NCBI GenBank assembly: GCA_003131625.1
Contig: PKVY01000110.1
Location: 27,951-76,177, forward strand
Length of the DNA: 48,227 bases
Reading direction: 5' to 3'
Origin: Acidobacterium sp.
GTDB lineage: Bacteria; Acidobacteriota; Terriglobia; Terriglobales; Acidobacteriaceae
Both the position numbers and the translations under genes were made by a program. A model generated the notes under the pieces. It was not told where the DNA came from. It saw only the letters and a program-made list of their open reading frames with translations, and did no database searches. This document shows, piece by piece, positions 8,799-17,053 of this stretch; the first letter of the stretch is position 1, and each line of letters opens with the position of its first letter.

Positions 8799-10429
8799 GG
8801 CGTTGTCTGACCTCGCCGTTCCAGGGCCAGCTTCATGCCTCTGGCATTGGCATTCGCCGGATCGATCCGGAGCGCATCGCCCACATCGCTCGCGGCGGCG
8901 CCCAGCTGGTTGGCCTGCAAGTCGAGCCGCGCCAGCACCAGCCAGGCAGGTACGTTGGGCGTTAGCTGGATTGACGCATGCGCCTCCTGGCGAGCCGCAT
9001 CCGCATCGCCGTCACGCTCCCACACTGCAGCCAGCCCCGCATGGGCCAGCGCTGACGAGCGATCGGCTTCCAGAGCCTCACGATACTCCCGTTCCGCCTC
9101 CAGTACCAGCCCCCGCTGGAAGAACTGGTCCCCGTTCTGGATCAGCTCCGCCGCCCGCTGGGCCGGCTTCAGAGAGGCCAGACGCATCTGCTCCACCTGG
9201 TCCATCTCAAAGGCCGCCTGCCGGAAGCCCGCTTCGCTGTAACCGCGCTTGATGCGCTCCAGCGGCCCCTGCGTATCGGTGATGGCATGGCCCGGATCGG
9301 GGTTCGGGGCCTGCGCTCCGGGATTCTTCAGTTGCTCGGCGAAGGACTGCGCCTCCGTGTCCTCGGGTCGCAGCTCGAGCACCTGATCCAGCTCCTTCAG
9401 GGCCCCGTCGGTATCTTTGCGATGCGCCAAAGCCACCGCCAGATTGAAGTGGTAGTCCGGATCGCGTGGATCGGCGGTGATCGCCTGCTGGAACAGCGCG
9501 CCACCGTCCTGCCCGCGACGGCTCATGGCCACGCCCTGGTTGTTCACCACCTCCGGCAGCGGCAGCCGCGTGCTCACGAACGCGAACGCGTTCTGCGCCT
9601 CGCGATAATTCCCCGTGTAGAAGAGGGCCAGTCCGCGATAGAAATCCGCCTCCAGCGCGTTCGGATCGTTTCTCGGCAAATGTCCCAGCGTCGCCGCGGC
9701 CTGATCGTAATCCTGATTGGCGAAGTACGCCCGCCCCAGAGCTAGCCACGCGGCAGCAAAATCCGGATCGATCTTCACCGCCTCACGCAGATGGTCGGAG
9801 CCTTCCTTCGGATCCGCCGCCACCAAACCCTGGATGTAATCCTCGAAGGCGTCAGCGTGCAGGTTCTTATCCGCTGCAAGAAAGGTCTGCTCTCCCACCG
9901 CATAGGTCGGATCGAGCTGCCGCGTCACCTGCCATGCCAGGCTGTTCAGCGTCTCCAGCAACTGGCCCTGGTCTCCGTTCTGGCTGATCGGCGCGCCAAT
10001 GTGCAGATCGGAAACGTCCAGAATCTCGGCATCGGCGGTGATCTGGTTCGCCGTTGTCGTGTAATGGCCGAAGATTACGTAGTCGGCGTCCAGCGTCTGC
10101 GCAATGCGGATCGCCGTCGCTCGCGTCGGCTGCAGGTTCAGCGGCAGCCCCAGATGATCGAAGGCATAGAGCCGATCGCCGCGGCTGATGGTCAGAAATC
10201 CCGCCGCGTTCAGGCGCCGGTTCAGAACATCCGGAAACGCCTCGCCGATCCAGTCCAGGTTGGCCGCCCCACTCCGGTTCTCGAAGGGAAGCACCAGCAG
10301 CAGCCGCCCATGCGGCTCCGGCGGCCCGGCCGGTCTGGCATCGGCCGGGACCTGGGCAAACGCCGAGCCTGCAAAAGCCGCCAGCAAGAGGGAAGCGGAG
10401 AGCGCCCGAAATTGTTGAAGTGCCTGCAC
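8795..10429 (-). CDS. Secreted TPR protein with CsgG/FlgO-like N-terminal domain
   Basis: The reading frame extends upstream to 10615, but the upstream 62 codons are not protein-like. The GTG at 10429 gives a clean signal peptide (QALQQFRALSASLLLAAFAGSAFAQ) and a 544-residue protein. After the signal, LVLPFENRSGAANLDWIGEA is typical of the CsgG/FlgO/TolB-N-like domain often joined to TPRs. From about residue 210 there are TPR-like helical repeats, including a block ending near 360 and another near 440-544. It is probably periplasmic and acts as a scaffold. It is first in the operon with NfeD, slipin and SPOR genes. A specific function cannot be given. Confidence 0.82.
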   Translation of the reverse strand: MQALQQFRALSASLLLAAFAGSAFAQVPADARPAGPPEPHGRLLLVLPFENRSGAANLDWIGEAFPDVLNRRLNAAGFLTISRGDRLYAFDHLGLPLNLQPTRATAIRIAQTLDADYVIFGHYTTTANQITADAEILDVSDLHIGAPISQNGDQGQLLETLNSLAWQVTRQLDPTYAVGEQTFLAADKNLHADAFEDYIQGLVAADPKEGSDHLREAVKIDPDFAAAWLALGRAYFANQDYDQAAATLGHLPRNDPNALEADFYRGLALFYTGNYREAQNAFAFVSTRLPLPEVVNNQGVAMSRRGQDGGALFQQAITADPRDPDYHFNLAVALAHRKDTDGALKELDQVLELRPEDTEAQSFAEQLKNPGAQAPNPDPGHAITDTQGPLERIKRGYSEAGFRQAAFEMDQVEQMRLASLKPAQRAAELIQNGDQFFQRGLVLEAEREYREALEADRSSALAHAGLAAVWERDGDADAARQEAHASIQLTPNVPAWLVLARLDLQANQLGAAASDVGDALRIDPANANARGMKLALERRGQTTP

Positions 10430-10438
10430 GACACGTTG

Positions 10439-10444
10439 ATTATA
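10439..10444 (-). promoter_or_regulatory. Possible -10 box of the TPR-nfeD-slipin operon
   Basis: A perfect TATAAT reads on the minus strand nine bases before the GTG at 10429. I see no good -35 at 16-18 bases upstream. If used, the transcript would have almost no 5' leader. Weak evidence. Confidence 0.35.
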
Positions 10445-10546
10445 AGTCGCGCATTTCAGTGGAATAATGACTTCACGCCAGAAGCGCGCCAGCGTGCTGC
10501 GCCAGGAATCTCCTCGCGGAACGGAAGCGTTATCCTCCGCAACCTG

Positions 10547-10561
10547 CCATTTTGAAAATGG
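10547..10561. repeat. 15-bp perfect palindrome in divergent intergenic region
   Basis: CCATTTT-G-AAAATGG is a perfect inverted repeat with a one-base centre, in the 376-base gap (10430-10805) between the divergent TPR operon and the first large esterase. It could be an operator; the one-base centre makes a terminator hairpin unlikely. Besides this, the gap holds the possible -10 for the TPR operon and the conserved block at 10689-10746. I see no gene in it. Confidence 0.4.
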
Positions 10562-10688
10562 GGTTCGGTGTAGGACCAGGACTACGCAGTGCCAGGCCTC
10601 TGGCCGTTTAGGCACACCCCATTGTATGCCGGTAACCCAGCCGCCCTACACATCCGGTGATCCGCTGCAAGTTACTGCCGACATTGAA

Positions 10689-10746
10689 TTTGTGGGTACC
10701 GGAATCCTGTACCGAAGTACCGCCCCCCCCTGCTATGCTGACTCAC
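10689..10746 (+). promoter_or_regulatory. Conserved upstream block of esterase paralog 1
   Basis: TTTGTGGGTACC (10689-10700), 29 bases, then CTGCTATGCTGACTCAC (10730-10746). The same two blocks with exactly the same 29-base spacing occur upstream of the second esterase (19594-19651). TGCTATGCT resembles an extended -10 box (TGnTATnnT). The intervening bases are not conserved, so selection on the two blocks is likely: a promoter with an activator or sigma site is the simplest reading. Confidence 0.5.
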
Positions 10747-10785
10747 TTTGCAGTCCAAAAAAACAGATCCCAAACGGAGGATTCC

Positions 10786-10809
10786 GTGAAAGAGATCGCT
10801 TCTTCATGA
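10786..10809 (+). CDS. Possible seven-codon leader peptide (MKEIASS)
   Basis: A strong Shine-Dalgarno GGAGG (10776-10780) sits five bases before a GTG that opens a frame of seven codons ending in TGA at 10807-10809. The stop overlaps the ATG of the large esterase (10806) as ATGA. The esterase ATG has no other clear ribosome-binding site, so translation could reach it by termination-reinitiation. There is no amino-acid bias that would suggest attenuation. The GGAGG could also serve the ATG at a long distance of 25 bases. Confidence 0.4.
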   Translation: MKEIASS

Positions 10810-13800
10810 AGTGCGCTCATTGCGCACAGTCTGCCCGGCCCATTCGATTTTCTGCTCTTGCCGTCAACATTCTCCTGATACTCGTCGCGCTTTCTCCAGC
10901 AGCGCGTGCACAAAGCAGCATGGTTGTGGGATCTCCGTCGGTCGACTCCAACGGGGTGAAGTATTACCCCGTCACGTCCGTCTACCAGGGATCCGACCAG
11001 CAGATCATTCGCGTTCTCGAGCCGACCAACCCGGTGGCCGGGAAGCCGCGCCGCATCCTCTACGTCCTGCCGGTGGATCAGGGGGTGGACACCACCGATT
11101 CCACATGGAGCGATGGCCTCGAAGAGCTGCGTATGCTCGACGTCCAGGATCGCTTCAACATGACGCTGATCGCACCGTCGTTCAATTACAACCCGTGGTA
11201 TGGCGACAACGTTACCGCCCCGTCCCTGCGCATGGAGAGCTTCATCATCGATGACCTCATCCCCTGGGGTGACACCTTCCTCAAGGGGACCGTTCCGCAG
11301 CGCTATCTCATCGGATTCAGCAAGTCGGGCAACGGCGTCCTCGACCTCATGCTCCGCCATCCGTCCGTTTTCAACGCCGGCGCGGCATGGGACTCCCCTG
11401 CGCAACAGAGCAGCCTCTCCGCCTCCTTCGACCTGCCTGAGAACTTTGGCACCCAGGCCAACTACAACACCTACTTCATCCCGTCTCTCGTGGCCAGCAA
11501 CGCCGCCGCCTTCACCCAGCAGGATCGCCTGTGGATCAGCGGCGATCAGGCCGCATGGACCGCGGACATGGATACCCTGAATACCCAGATGACTGCTGCG
11601 GGCATCGCACACACCTGGGTCGCGGGCCCCACGCGCGCGCACAGCTGGAACAGCGGCTGGCTCAATGGCGCGGTTACTGACCTCGACGCCAACGCCACGA
11701 ACACCGCGCCTGTCGGCGAAGCGATGGCCCCTCCACGCACTGGAGGATGGCCGGAAGCAACCCTCGCTTCCGGAACTACCCAGACCACCCTCACTCTTAA
11801 GACCGACCAGAAGGCCACCTGCCGTTATTCCACCACTGCCGGCGTCGCCTACAACTCCATGGCGAATACTTTCACCACCACCGGCGGCACCGCGCACTCC
11901 ACGGTTGTCAGCAGCCTGCAAAGCGGCACCAACTATAACTACTCCGTCCGTTGTCAGGACACCGCCTCCGGCAGCGTCAATCCCGACGATTACGTCATCT
12001 CCTTCTCCGTCGCCCCCGTCCCCTCCTCCGTCACGGTCAGCAGCAGCTTCGCCGGCGCCGAAAATCCGTTGTCTGAAAACGGCATGTGGAGCGCCACCGG
12101 TTCGTGGAACACCCTCCAGAAGAGCACTGGTGCCTATACCACCCAGGACACCAGCGCGGCGCGTCTCGCCGTTCCGTCTATCCCTGCCGACCAGTTTTCC
12201 GAAATTACCTTCGATCAGAACCCCGGCGCCAATTCCTGGCCCGCTGTGATGACCCGCATCCAGGGACCCACCAGCGGCAGCGGCTATCTGGCCATTGCCA
12301 ACTCGGGCGAAGTGTACCTCTATCGCGTCGATGACGGCGGCTCCTTGGGCTTTACGTGGCTCGGCGACACCAGCGCCCCCATCGGCACCGCCCCGCGCCG
12401 TCTCCGCCTTGAATCCCAGGGCAGCACGCACCGCGTCTATTTCAACGGCACTCTGCTGATCACCGCCACCGACAGCGTCTACTCCATCGGACAACCAGGC
12501 ATCGCCGCTGCGGTCGAGGGCGGCCCCACCGTCAAAATCCTCACCTTCTCCGGCGGCGCTCTCAACAGCGGACCCGACACGACGCCGCCCGTGCGTTCTA
12601 ACGGCGCGCCCACTGGAACCCTGGCCTCTGGTACCACGACGGCCAGTCTAACCCTCGCCACTAACGAGGTGGCCACCTGCCGTTACTCCACCACCGCGGG
12701 CGTCGCGTACAGTGCGATGACGCTGGCTTTCACCAGCACCGGCGGCACGGCCCAGTCGGCCGCTGTCACCGGCCTGAAGAACGGCACCACCTACAACTAC
12801 TACGTCCGTTGCCAGGACACTTCCGGCAACGCCAACCCTGACGACTACCTCATCACCTTTTCCGTGCAAGCGGCTAGCACCACGCCGCCCGTGCTCTCCG
12901 CCGGTGCGCCTACTGGTTCACTCGCCGCCGGGACCACGCAGACCACGCTCAGTCTCACCACAAATGAGGCGGCCACCTGTCGCTATTCCACGACCGCGGG
13001 CATCGCATATGCCTCCATGACACTGACCTTCAGTACCACCGGCGGCACCGCACAGGCAACCACCGTCACCGGACTGAAGAACGGCACCAGTTACACGTAT
13101 TACGTTCGCTGCAAGGACACCGCGGGCAACGCGAACACCAGCGACTACCCGATCAGCTTCTCCGTCGCCGCAGCTGACACCACGCCCCCCGTGCTCTCCG
13201 CCGGCGCGCCCACCGGCACGCTGGCTGCCGGCACCACACAGGCCACGCTCAGCCTCACCACAAATGAGGCGGCTACCTGTCGCTATTCCACGACCGCGGG
13301 CATCGCGTATGCCTCCATGACTCTGACCTTCAGCACCACCGGCGGCACCGCACAGGCAACCACCGTCACCGGACTGAAGAGCGGCACCAGCTACACCTAT
13401 TACGTCCGCTGCAAGGACACAGCCGGGAACGCGAACACCAGCGACTATCCGATCAGCTTCTCCGTCGCTGCGGCCGACACCACGCCCCCCGTCCGCTCGG
13501 CGGGCTCTCCCACAGGAACCCTGGCCGCCGGAACCACCCAAACCACGCTCAGCCTGACCACCAACGAAGCCGCGACCTGCCGCTACTCCACGACGGCCGG
13601 CGTCGCTTACGCTTCGATGACGAAGACTTTCACTGGCGCAGGCGGAACGGGGCAATCCGCGACCGTCACCGGCCTCGCCAACGGCACGACGTACAACTAC
13701 TACGTCCGCTGTCAGGACACAGCCGGCAACGCGAACCCCGACGACTACCTCATCACCTTCTCCGTCGCGAACGCGGCCGACACAACACCGCCGGTGCGCT

Positions 13801-14624
13801 CGGCAGGCGCTCCCACCGGAACCCTGGCTGCCGGAACTACGCAGACCACGCTCAGCCTGACCACCAATGAGGCCGCTACCTGCCGCTACTCCACGACGGC
13901 TGGCGTCGCCTACGCCTCCATGACCGCGACCTTCACCGGAGCAGGCGGCACCGCGCAGTCCGCCACCATCACCGGGCTTGTTAACGGCGCCACCTACAAC
14001 TACTACGTCCGCTGCCAGGACACCGCCGGAAACGCCAACCCCGACGACTACCTCATCACCTTCTCCGTTGCCTCTGCCGGGACCACCGCCACCAGCAGCT
14101 TCACCGGCGTCGAAAGCCCGCTCTCAGAAAACGGCATGTGGGCGACGGCCGGCTCATGGGGCGCCCTCTCGAAAAATAACGGAGCCTACACCACCACCCT
14201 CACCAGCGCCGCGCGCCTGGCCAACCCGGTTGTCGGTCCCGATGAGTTCGCCGAGATCACTTACGATCAGGATCCTGGAAGCGCCGCGTGGCCCGCCGTT
14301 ATGACCCGCATCCAGGGAGCCAACAACGGCAGCGGCTATCTCGCTATCGCCTACAACGGCGAGGTCATTCTCTATCAAACCGACGACAACGGCTCGCTCA
14401 ACTTCACCTGGCTTGCCGCCGCCGACGCCACCCTGAGCACTGCCCCACGCCGCCTCCGTCTCGAGTCGCAGGGCAATGTCCATCGCGTGTACTTCAACGG
14501 CACGCTGATGATCACCTACACCGACACCTCCAATGCGTATCCCACTGGAACTCCGGGCATCGCGGCGGCGATTTTCGGCGGTCCCACCGTCCACATCCTC
14601 ACCTTCTCCGGAGGCTCGCTGTAA
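10806..14624 (+). CDS. Large secreted esterase-like protein with Fn3-like and LamG-like modules
   Basis: The product has about 1272 residues. A signal peptide ends at ALSPAARA (residues ~1-35). An alpha/beta-hydrolase-type domain (about 40-305) carries the nucleophile elbow GFSKSG with Ser172, and a late His in RAHSWNSGW; this fits the esterase D/feruloyl-esterase-like family (PF00756-type). Next come one Fn3-like repeat (about 310-405), a jelly-roll, LamG-like domain (about 407-588, FAGAENPLSENGMW), five more Fn3-like repeats of 100 residues, and a second LamG-like domain to the C-terminus. Each Fn3-like repeat has two conserved cysteines (ATCRYSTT and YYVRCQDT), likely a disulfide. The annotated ATG at 10806 is chosen because it gives the signal peptide; the frame is open further upstream without protein-like sequence. 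Substrate unknown, plausibly a plant or microbial polymer. Confidence 0.8.
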   Translation: MKCAHCAQSARPIRFSALAVNILLILVALSPAARAQSSMVVGSPSVDSNGVKYYPVTSVYQGSDQQIIRVLEPTNPVAGKPRRILYVLPVDQGVDTTDSTWSDGLEELRMLDVQDRFNMTLIAPSFNYNPWYGDNVTAPSLRMESFIIDDLIPWGDTFLKGTVPQRYLIGFSKSGNGVLDLMLRHPSVFNAGAAWDSPAQQSSLSASFDLPENFGTQANYNTYFIPSLVASNAAAFTQQDRLWISGDQAAWTADMDTLNTQMTAAGIAHTWVAGPTRAHSWNSGWLNGAVTDLDANATNTAPVGEAMAPPRTGGWPEATLASGTTQTTLTLKTDQKATCRYSTTAGVAYNSMANTFTTTGGTAHSTVVSSLQSGTNYNYSVRCQDTASGSVNPDDYVISFSVAPVPSSVTVSSSFAGAENPLSENGMWSATGSWNTLQKSTGAYTTQDTSAARLAVPSIPADQFSEITFDQNPGANSWPAVMTRIQGPTSGSGYLAIANSGEVYLYRVDDGGSLGFTWLGDTSAPIGTAPRRLRLESQGSTHRVYFNGTLLITATDSVYSIGQPGIAAAVEGGPTVKILTFSGGALNSGPDTTPPVRSNGAPTGTLASGTTTASLTLATNEVATCRYSTTAGVAYSAMTLAFTSTGGTAQSAAVTGLKNGTTYNYYVRCQDTSGNANPDDYLITFSVQAASTTPPVLSAGAPTGSLAAGTTQTTLSLTTNEAATCRYSTTAGIAYASMTLTFSTTGGTAQATTVTGLKNGTSYTYYVRCKDTAGNANTSDYPISFSVAAADTTPPVLSAGAPTGTLAAGTTQATLSLTTNEAATCRYSTTAGIAYASMTLTFSTTGGTAQATTVTGLKSGTSYTYYVRCKDTAGNANTSDYPISFSVAAADTTPPVRSAGSPTGTLAAGTTQTTLSLTTNEAATCRYSTTAGVAYASMTKTFTGAGGTGQSATVTGLANGTTYNYYVRCQDTAGNANPDDYLITFSVANAADTTPPVRSAGAPTGTLAAGTTQTTLSLTTNEAATCRYSTTAGVAYASMTATFTGAGGTAQSATITGLVNGATYNYYVRCQDTAGNANPDDYLITFSVASAGTTATSSFTGVESPLSENGMWATAGSWGALSKNNGAYTTTLTSAARLANPVVGPDEFAEITYDQDPGSAAWPAVMTRIQGANNGSGYLAIAYNGEVILYQTDDNGSLNFTWLAAADATLSTAPRRLRLESQGNVHRVYFNGTLMITYTDTSNAYPTGTPGIAAAIFGGPTVHILTFSGGSL
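12576..14090 (+). repeat. Five in-frame ~300-bp tandem repeats (Fn3-like modules)
   Basis: Units begin at 12576, 12876, 13176, 13476 and 13779, each opening with a D/S-T-T-P-P-V block. The first three steps are exactly 300 bases and the fourth 303. The units at 12876 and 13176 are nearly identical in nucleotide sequence, including silent positions, which suggests recent duplication or gene conversion. Repeat number may vary among strains and may be misassembled from short reads. Confidence 0.9.
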
Positions 14625-14692
14625 GAGCAGACTCATGCGCGCGCAGTGTTTCGTGAGACGATCGTTCCGTTGCCCTGAAAGCGGGTCTCCCG

Positions 14693-15667
14693 ATGCAAGC
14701 GATTGTCTATCGCCACTACGGTTCCCCCGGCGTTCTGCGCTGTGAAGAAATTGAAAAGCCAAAGCCCCGCGACAACGAAGTACTGATCAAAGTTCGCGCG
14801 GCTTCGGTCAACCCACTGGACTGGCATTTCATGAGGGGAACGCCCTACGGCCTTCGCCTCATGACCGGGCTGCGAACCCCACGGTCCCTACAACTCGGCG
14901 TCGATGTGGCCGGCCAGGTGGCAGAGGTCGGCAGAAACGTCACCCAGTTCAAGCCCGGCGATGACGTGTTCGGCGCGGGCCGAGGCGCCTTTGCCGAATA
15001 TGCGCGGGCGCCGGAATCGAAGCTGGTGCCCAGGCCATCGAGCGTCACCTTTGAGCATGCGGCGTCGGTCGTCATCGCCGGCCTCTCCGCACTGCAGGCG
15101 CTTCGCGACAAAGGGCGTCTCCAGCCCGGCCAGAAGGTCCTCATCAATGGCGCCTCGGGTGGTGTCGGCACCTTCGCCGTGCAGATCGCCAAATCCTTCG
15201 GCGCGGAAGTTACGGGCGTCTGCAGCACCAGAAATCTGGACCTGGTCCGCTCCCTCGGCGCCGATTACGTCATCGATTACACGCAGCAGGATTTCACCAC
15301 CATGGGCCAACGTTACGACCTGCTGGTGGACTGCGTCGGCAATCATCCGTTATCTGCATCCCGGCGTGTCCTGGTTCCGAGAGGAACCTTCGTCGGCATC
15401 GGCGGATCGACGGACGCGTGGGGTTTCGTCCCCCTGGCCGGGATGTTGACCACGCTGGCGCTCGCACCGTTCATCAGCCAGAAAATTCGCGGATTTCTGG
15501 CGAAATTGAACCAGTCGGACCTCGCCGTCATTTCCGAGCTGATGCAGTCCGGAAAAGTGACGCCCATCATCGACCGCCGCTACAAGCTGACCGATGTCCC
15601 CGACGCGATCCGCTATCTGGAAGAAGGCCACGCTCGAGGGAAGGTCGTCATCACCGTCGATCACTGA
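14693..15667 (+). CDS. Zinc-independent MDR oxidoreductase (quinone reductase-like)
   Basis: This 324-residue member of the medium-chain dehydrogenase/reductase superfamily has a GroES-like N-terminal part (VNPLDWHFMRG, GVDVAGQVAEVGRNV) and a Rossmann domain with the nucleotide motif INGASGGVGTFAVQIAK. The structural-zinc cysteines and the catalytic-zinc residues of alcohol dehydrogenases are absent, so NADPH-dependent quinone or enone reduction is likely. There is no signal peptide. It starts 68 bases after the esterase stop and is followed by the GntR promoter, so it may be transcribed alone or with the esterase. Confidence 0.85.
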   Translation: MQAIVYRHYGSPGVLRCEEIEKPKPRDNEVLIKVRAASVNPLDWHFMRGTPYGLRLMTGLRTPRSLQLGVDVAGQVAEVGRNVTQFKPGDDVFGAGRGAFAEYARAPESKLVPRPSSVTFEHAASVVIAGLSALQALRDKGRLQPGQKVLINGASGGVGTFAVQIAKSFGAEVTGVCSTRNLDLVRSLGADYVIDYTQQDFTTMGQRYDLLVDCVGNHPLSASRRVLVPRGTFVGIGGSTDAWGFVPLAGMLTTLALAPFISQKIRGFLAKLNQSDLAVISELMQSGKVTPIIDRRYKLTDVPDAIRYLEEGHARGKVVITVDH

Positions 15668-15697
15668 TGAGGCGACGACGGCGGCCCAGTAATTTCC

Positions 15698-15731
15698 TTG
15701 ACCTGTCAGATATACTGTGTATACTCAGTAT
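15698..15731 (+). promoter_or_regulatory. Promoter with overlapping GntR(YtrA)-type operator
   Basis: A -35 TTGACC (15698-15703), a 16-base spacer and a -10 TATACT (15720-15725) lie just before the gntR gene. The 20-bp sequence ATACTGTGTATACTCAGTAT (15712-15731) is palindromic at 18 of 20 positions and covers the -10 box. YtrA-subfamily GntR proteins are known to repress their own operons from such sites. The start point predicted from the -10 box leaves only a few bases before the ATG at 15738, so the message may be nearly leaderless. Confidence 0.82.
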
Positions 15732-15737
15732 GTCGTT

Positions 15738-16160
15738 ATGCACAGTGACATCGTCGTTTCCCAATTCTCCGGCCAGCCCATGTATCTGCAGATCATGGAC
15801 CAGGTCAAGCAGAAGATCGCCGTCGGAGAGTGGGCTGCGGGCGAGGAGATTCCCTCCATCCGTCAGCTCGCGGTCGCGCTCCGGGTCAGCGTCATCACCG
15901 TCAAGCGCGCCTATCTGGAACTGGAGCGGGAAGGAGTGATCGTGACCCACCACGGCAAAGGTTCGTTCGTCGCTCCCGATCCCGCGCTCAGCCCGCGGCT
16001 TTACGAGGAGCAGTTCGCCGAGCACCTGGAGCGCGCCGCCCAGCTGGGGGCCTCCCTCGGCTTGAGCGAAAGGGAAATCGTCTCCCGCCTGCGCAAAGCC
16101 CTGGATCAGGTCGAGGACGGCAAAGGGACCGACACAAAGTTAGCCAAGGAGCCTCTATGA
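15738..16160 (+). CDS. GntR-family transcriptional regulator, YtrA subfamily
   Basis: The 140-residue protein has an N-terminal winged helix-turn-helix of GntR type (PMYLQIMDQVKQKIAVGEW, IPSIRQLAVALRVSVITVKRAYLELEREG, HHGKGSFVA) and only a short C-terminal helical tail (about 50 residues), the hallmark of YtrA regulators. A GTG at 15717 is in frame, but it lies in the -10/operator, so the ATG at 15738 is preferred. Its stop overlaps the ATPase start (ATGA). It probably represses the ABC transporter operon in which it sits, releasing it on an envelope-stress or ligand signal. Confidence 0.9.
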   Translation: MHSDIVVSQFSGQPMYLQIMDQVKQKIAVGEWAAGEEIPSIRQLAVALRVSVITVKRAYLELEREGVIVTHHGKGSFVAPDPALSPRLYEEQFAEHLERAAQLGASLGLSEREIVSRLRKALDQVEDGKGTDTKLAKEPL

Positions 16161-17053
16161 GTGAAGTCTGCGTTCGATTTCAGGGCGTGAGCAAAAAGTA
16201 TCCTCACTTCCTGCTCGACAACATCAGCCTGGAACTTCCCGAGGGCAGCATCCTCGGCTTCATCGGCGCAAACGGCGCGGGCAAATCCACCACCATCCGA
16301 ATCCTCATGGGCCTCGTTCGCCAGGACAAGGGCGCCGTCCAGGTGCTCGGCCATTCCATGCCCGCCGAGCAGGTCGCCGCCAAACAGAAAATCGGCTTCG
16401 TCTCGGAAGACATGCGGCTCTATGGCGCAGCTACGCTGGCATGGCATATGAGCTTCGTCGCCTCCATCTATCCGGACTGGAACCAGGCCTACGCCGACGC
16501 GCTGCTGCGCCGCTTCGATCTCAAACCCCAGCAGAAGATCAAAGGCCTCTCGCACGGCCAGCGCGTGAAAGCCGCCCTCCTCCTCGCGCTCGCCCACCAG
16601 CCGCGCCTGCTGGTTCTCGACGAGCCCACCACCGGCCTCGACCCCGTGGCCCGTCGCGAAGTGCTCGCCGAGCTCATGGCCGTGCTCGCCGACGAGCGCC
16701 GCACCATCCTCTTCTCCTCGCACAACACGCTCGACGTCGAGCAGATCTCCGACCGCATCGCCTTCATCGACCGCGGTCGCATCATCGCCTTCGACGAGAA
16801 GGAAGATCTCCTCGACCGCTGGCGCCGTCTCCGCCTCGTCCTTCCTCCCAGCGCCGTCCTCCCGCAGCTTCCTGGCATTGTCGAAGTCGGCGGCAGCGAC
16901 CGTCTCCCTGTTCTCACCACCAGTCAGTTCGATCCCGCTGTCCTCTCGCTGTGCAAGGATCGCGGCGCCACCGTTCAGGCCGTCGATTCCATGACCCTCG
17001 AAGAAATCTTCGTCGCCAACGTACAAAGCAGAAGGGAGCTCCAACCCGCATGA
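16157..17053 (+). CDS. ABC transporter ATP-binding protein
   Basis: The ATPase has 298 residues. Walker A is GANGAGKST (38-46), the signature is LSHGQ (131-135), Walker B is LLVLDEP (151-157) and the switch histidine is His189. The usual Q-loop glutamine position reads IGFVSEDMRLY, as often seen in the YtrB/CcmA-like drug- and antimicrobial-export group. A C-terminal ~80-residue domain follows. The gene overlaps both the regulator (ATGA) and the permease (ATGA). Substrate unknown; homologous systems respond to cell-wall-active compounds. Confidence 0.93.
   Translation: MSEVCVRFQGVSKKYPHFLLDNISLELPEGSILGFIGANGAGKSTTIRILMGLVRQDKGAVQVLGHSMPAEQVAAKQKIGFVSEDMRLYGAATLAWHMSFVASIYPDWNQAYADALLRRFDLKPQQKIKGLSHGQRVKAALLLALAHQPRLLVLDEPTTGLDPVARREVLAELMAVLADERRTILFSSHNTLDVEQISDRIAFIDRGRIIAFDEKEDLLDRWRRLRLVLPPSAVLPQLPGIVEVGGSDRLPVLTTSQFDPAVLSLCKDRGATVQAVDSMTLEEIFVANVQSRRELQPA

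Noticed and set aside
10743-12494. Minus-strand open frame of 583 codons opposite the first esterase
   Set aside because: It is antisense to a well-supported gene, Gly/Arg/Val-rich with no domain, and comes from GC-rich codon bias. The same holds for long antisense frames at 27885-29420, 30854-32284, 42395-43678 and 43697-45208.
12576-14090. CRISPR-like regular repeats
   Set aside because: The 300-bp period is in frame with the protein, and repeats encode Fn3-like modules without spacers.
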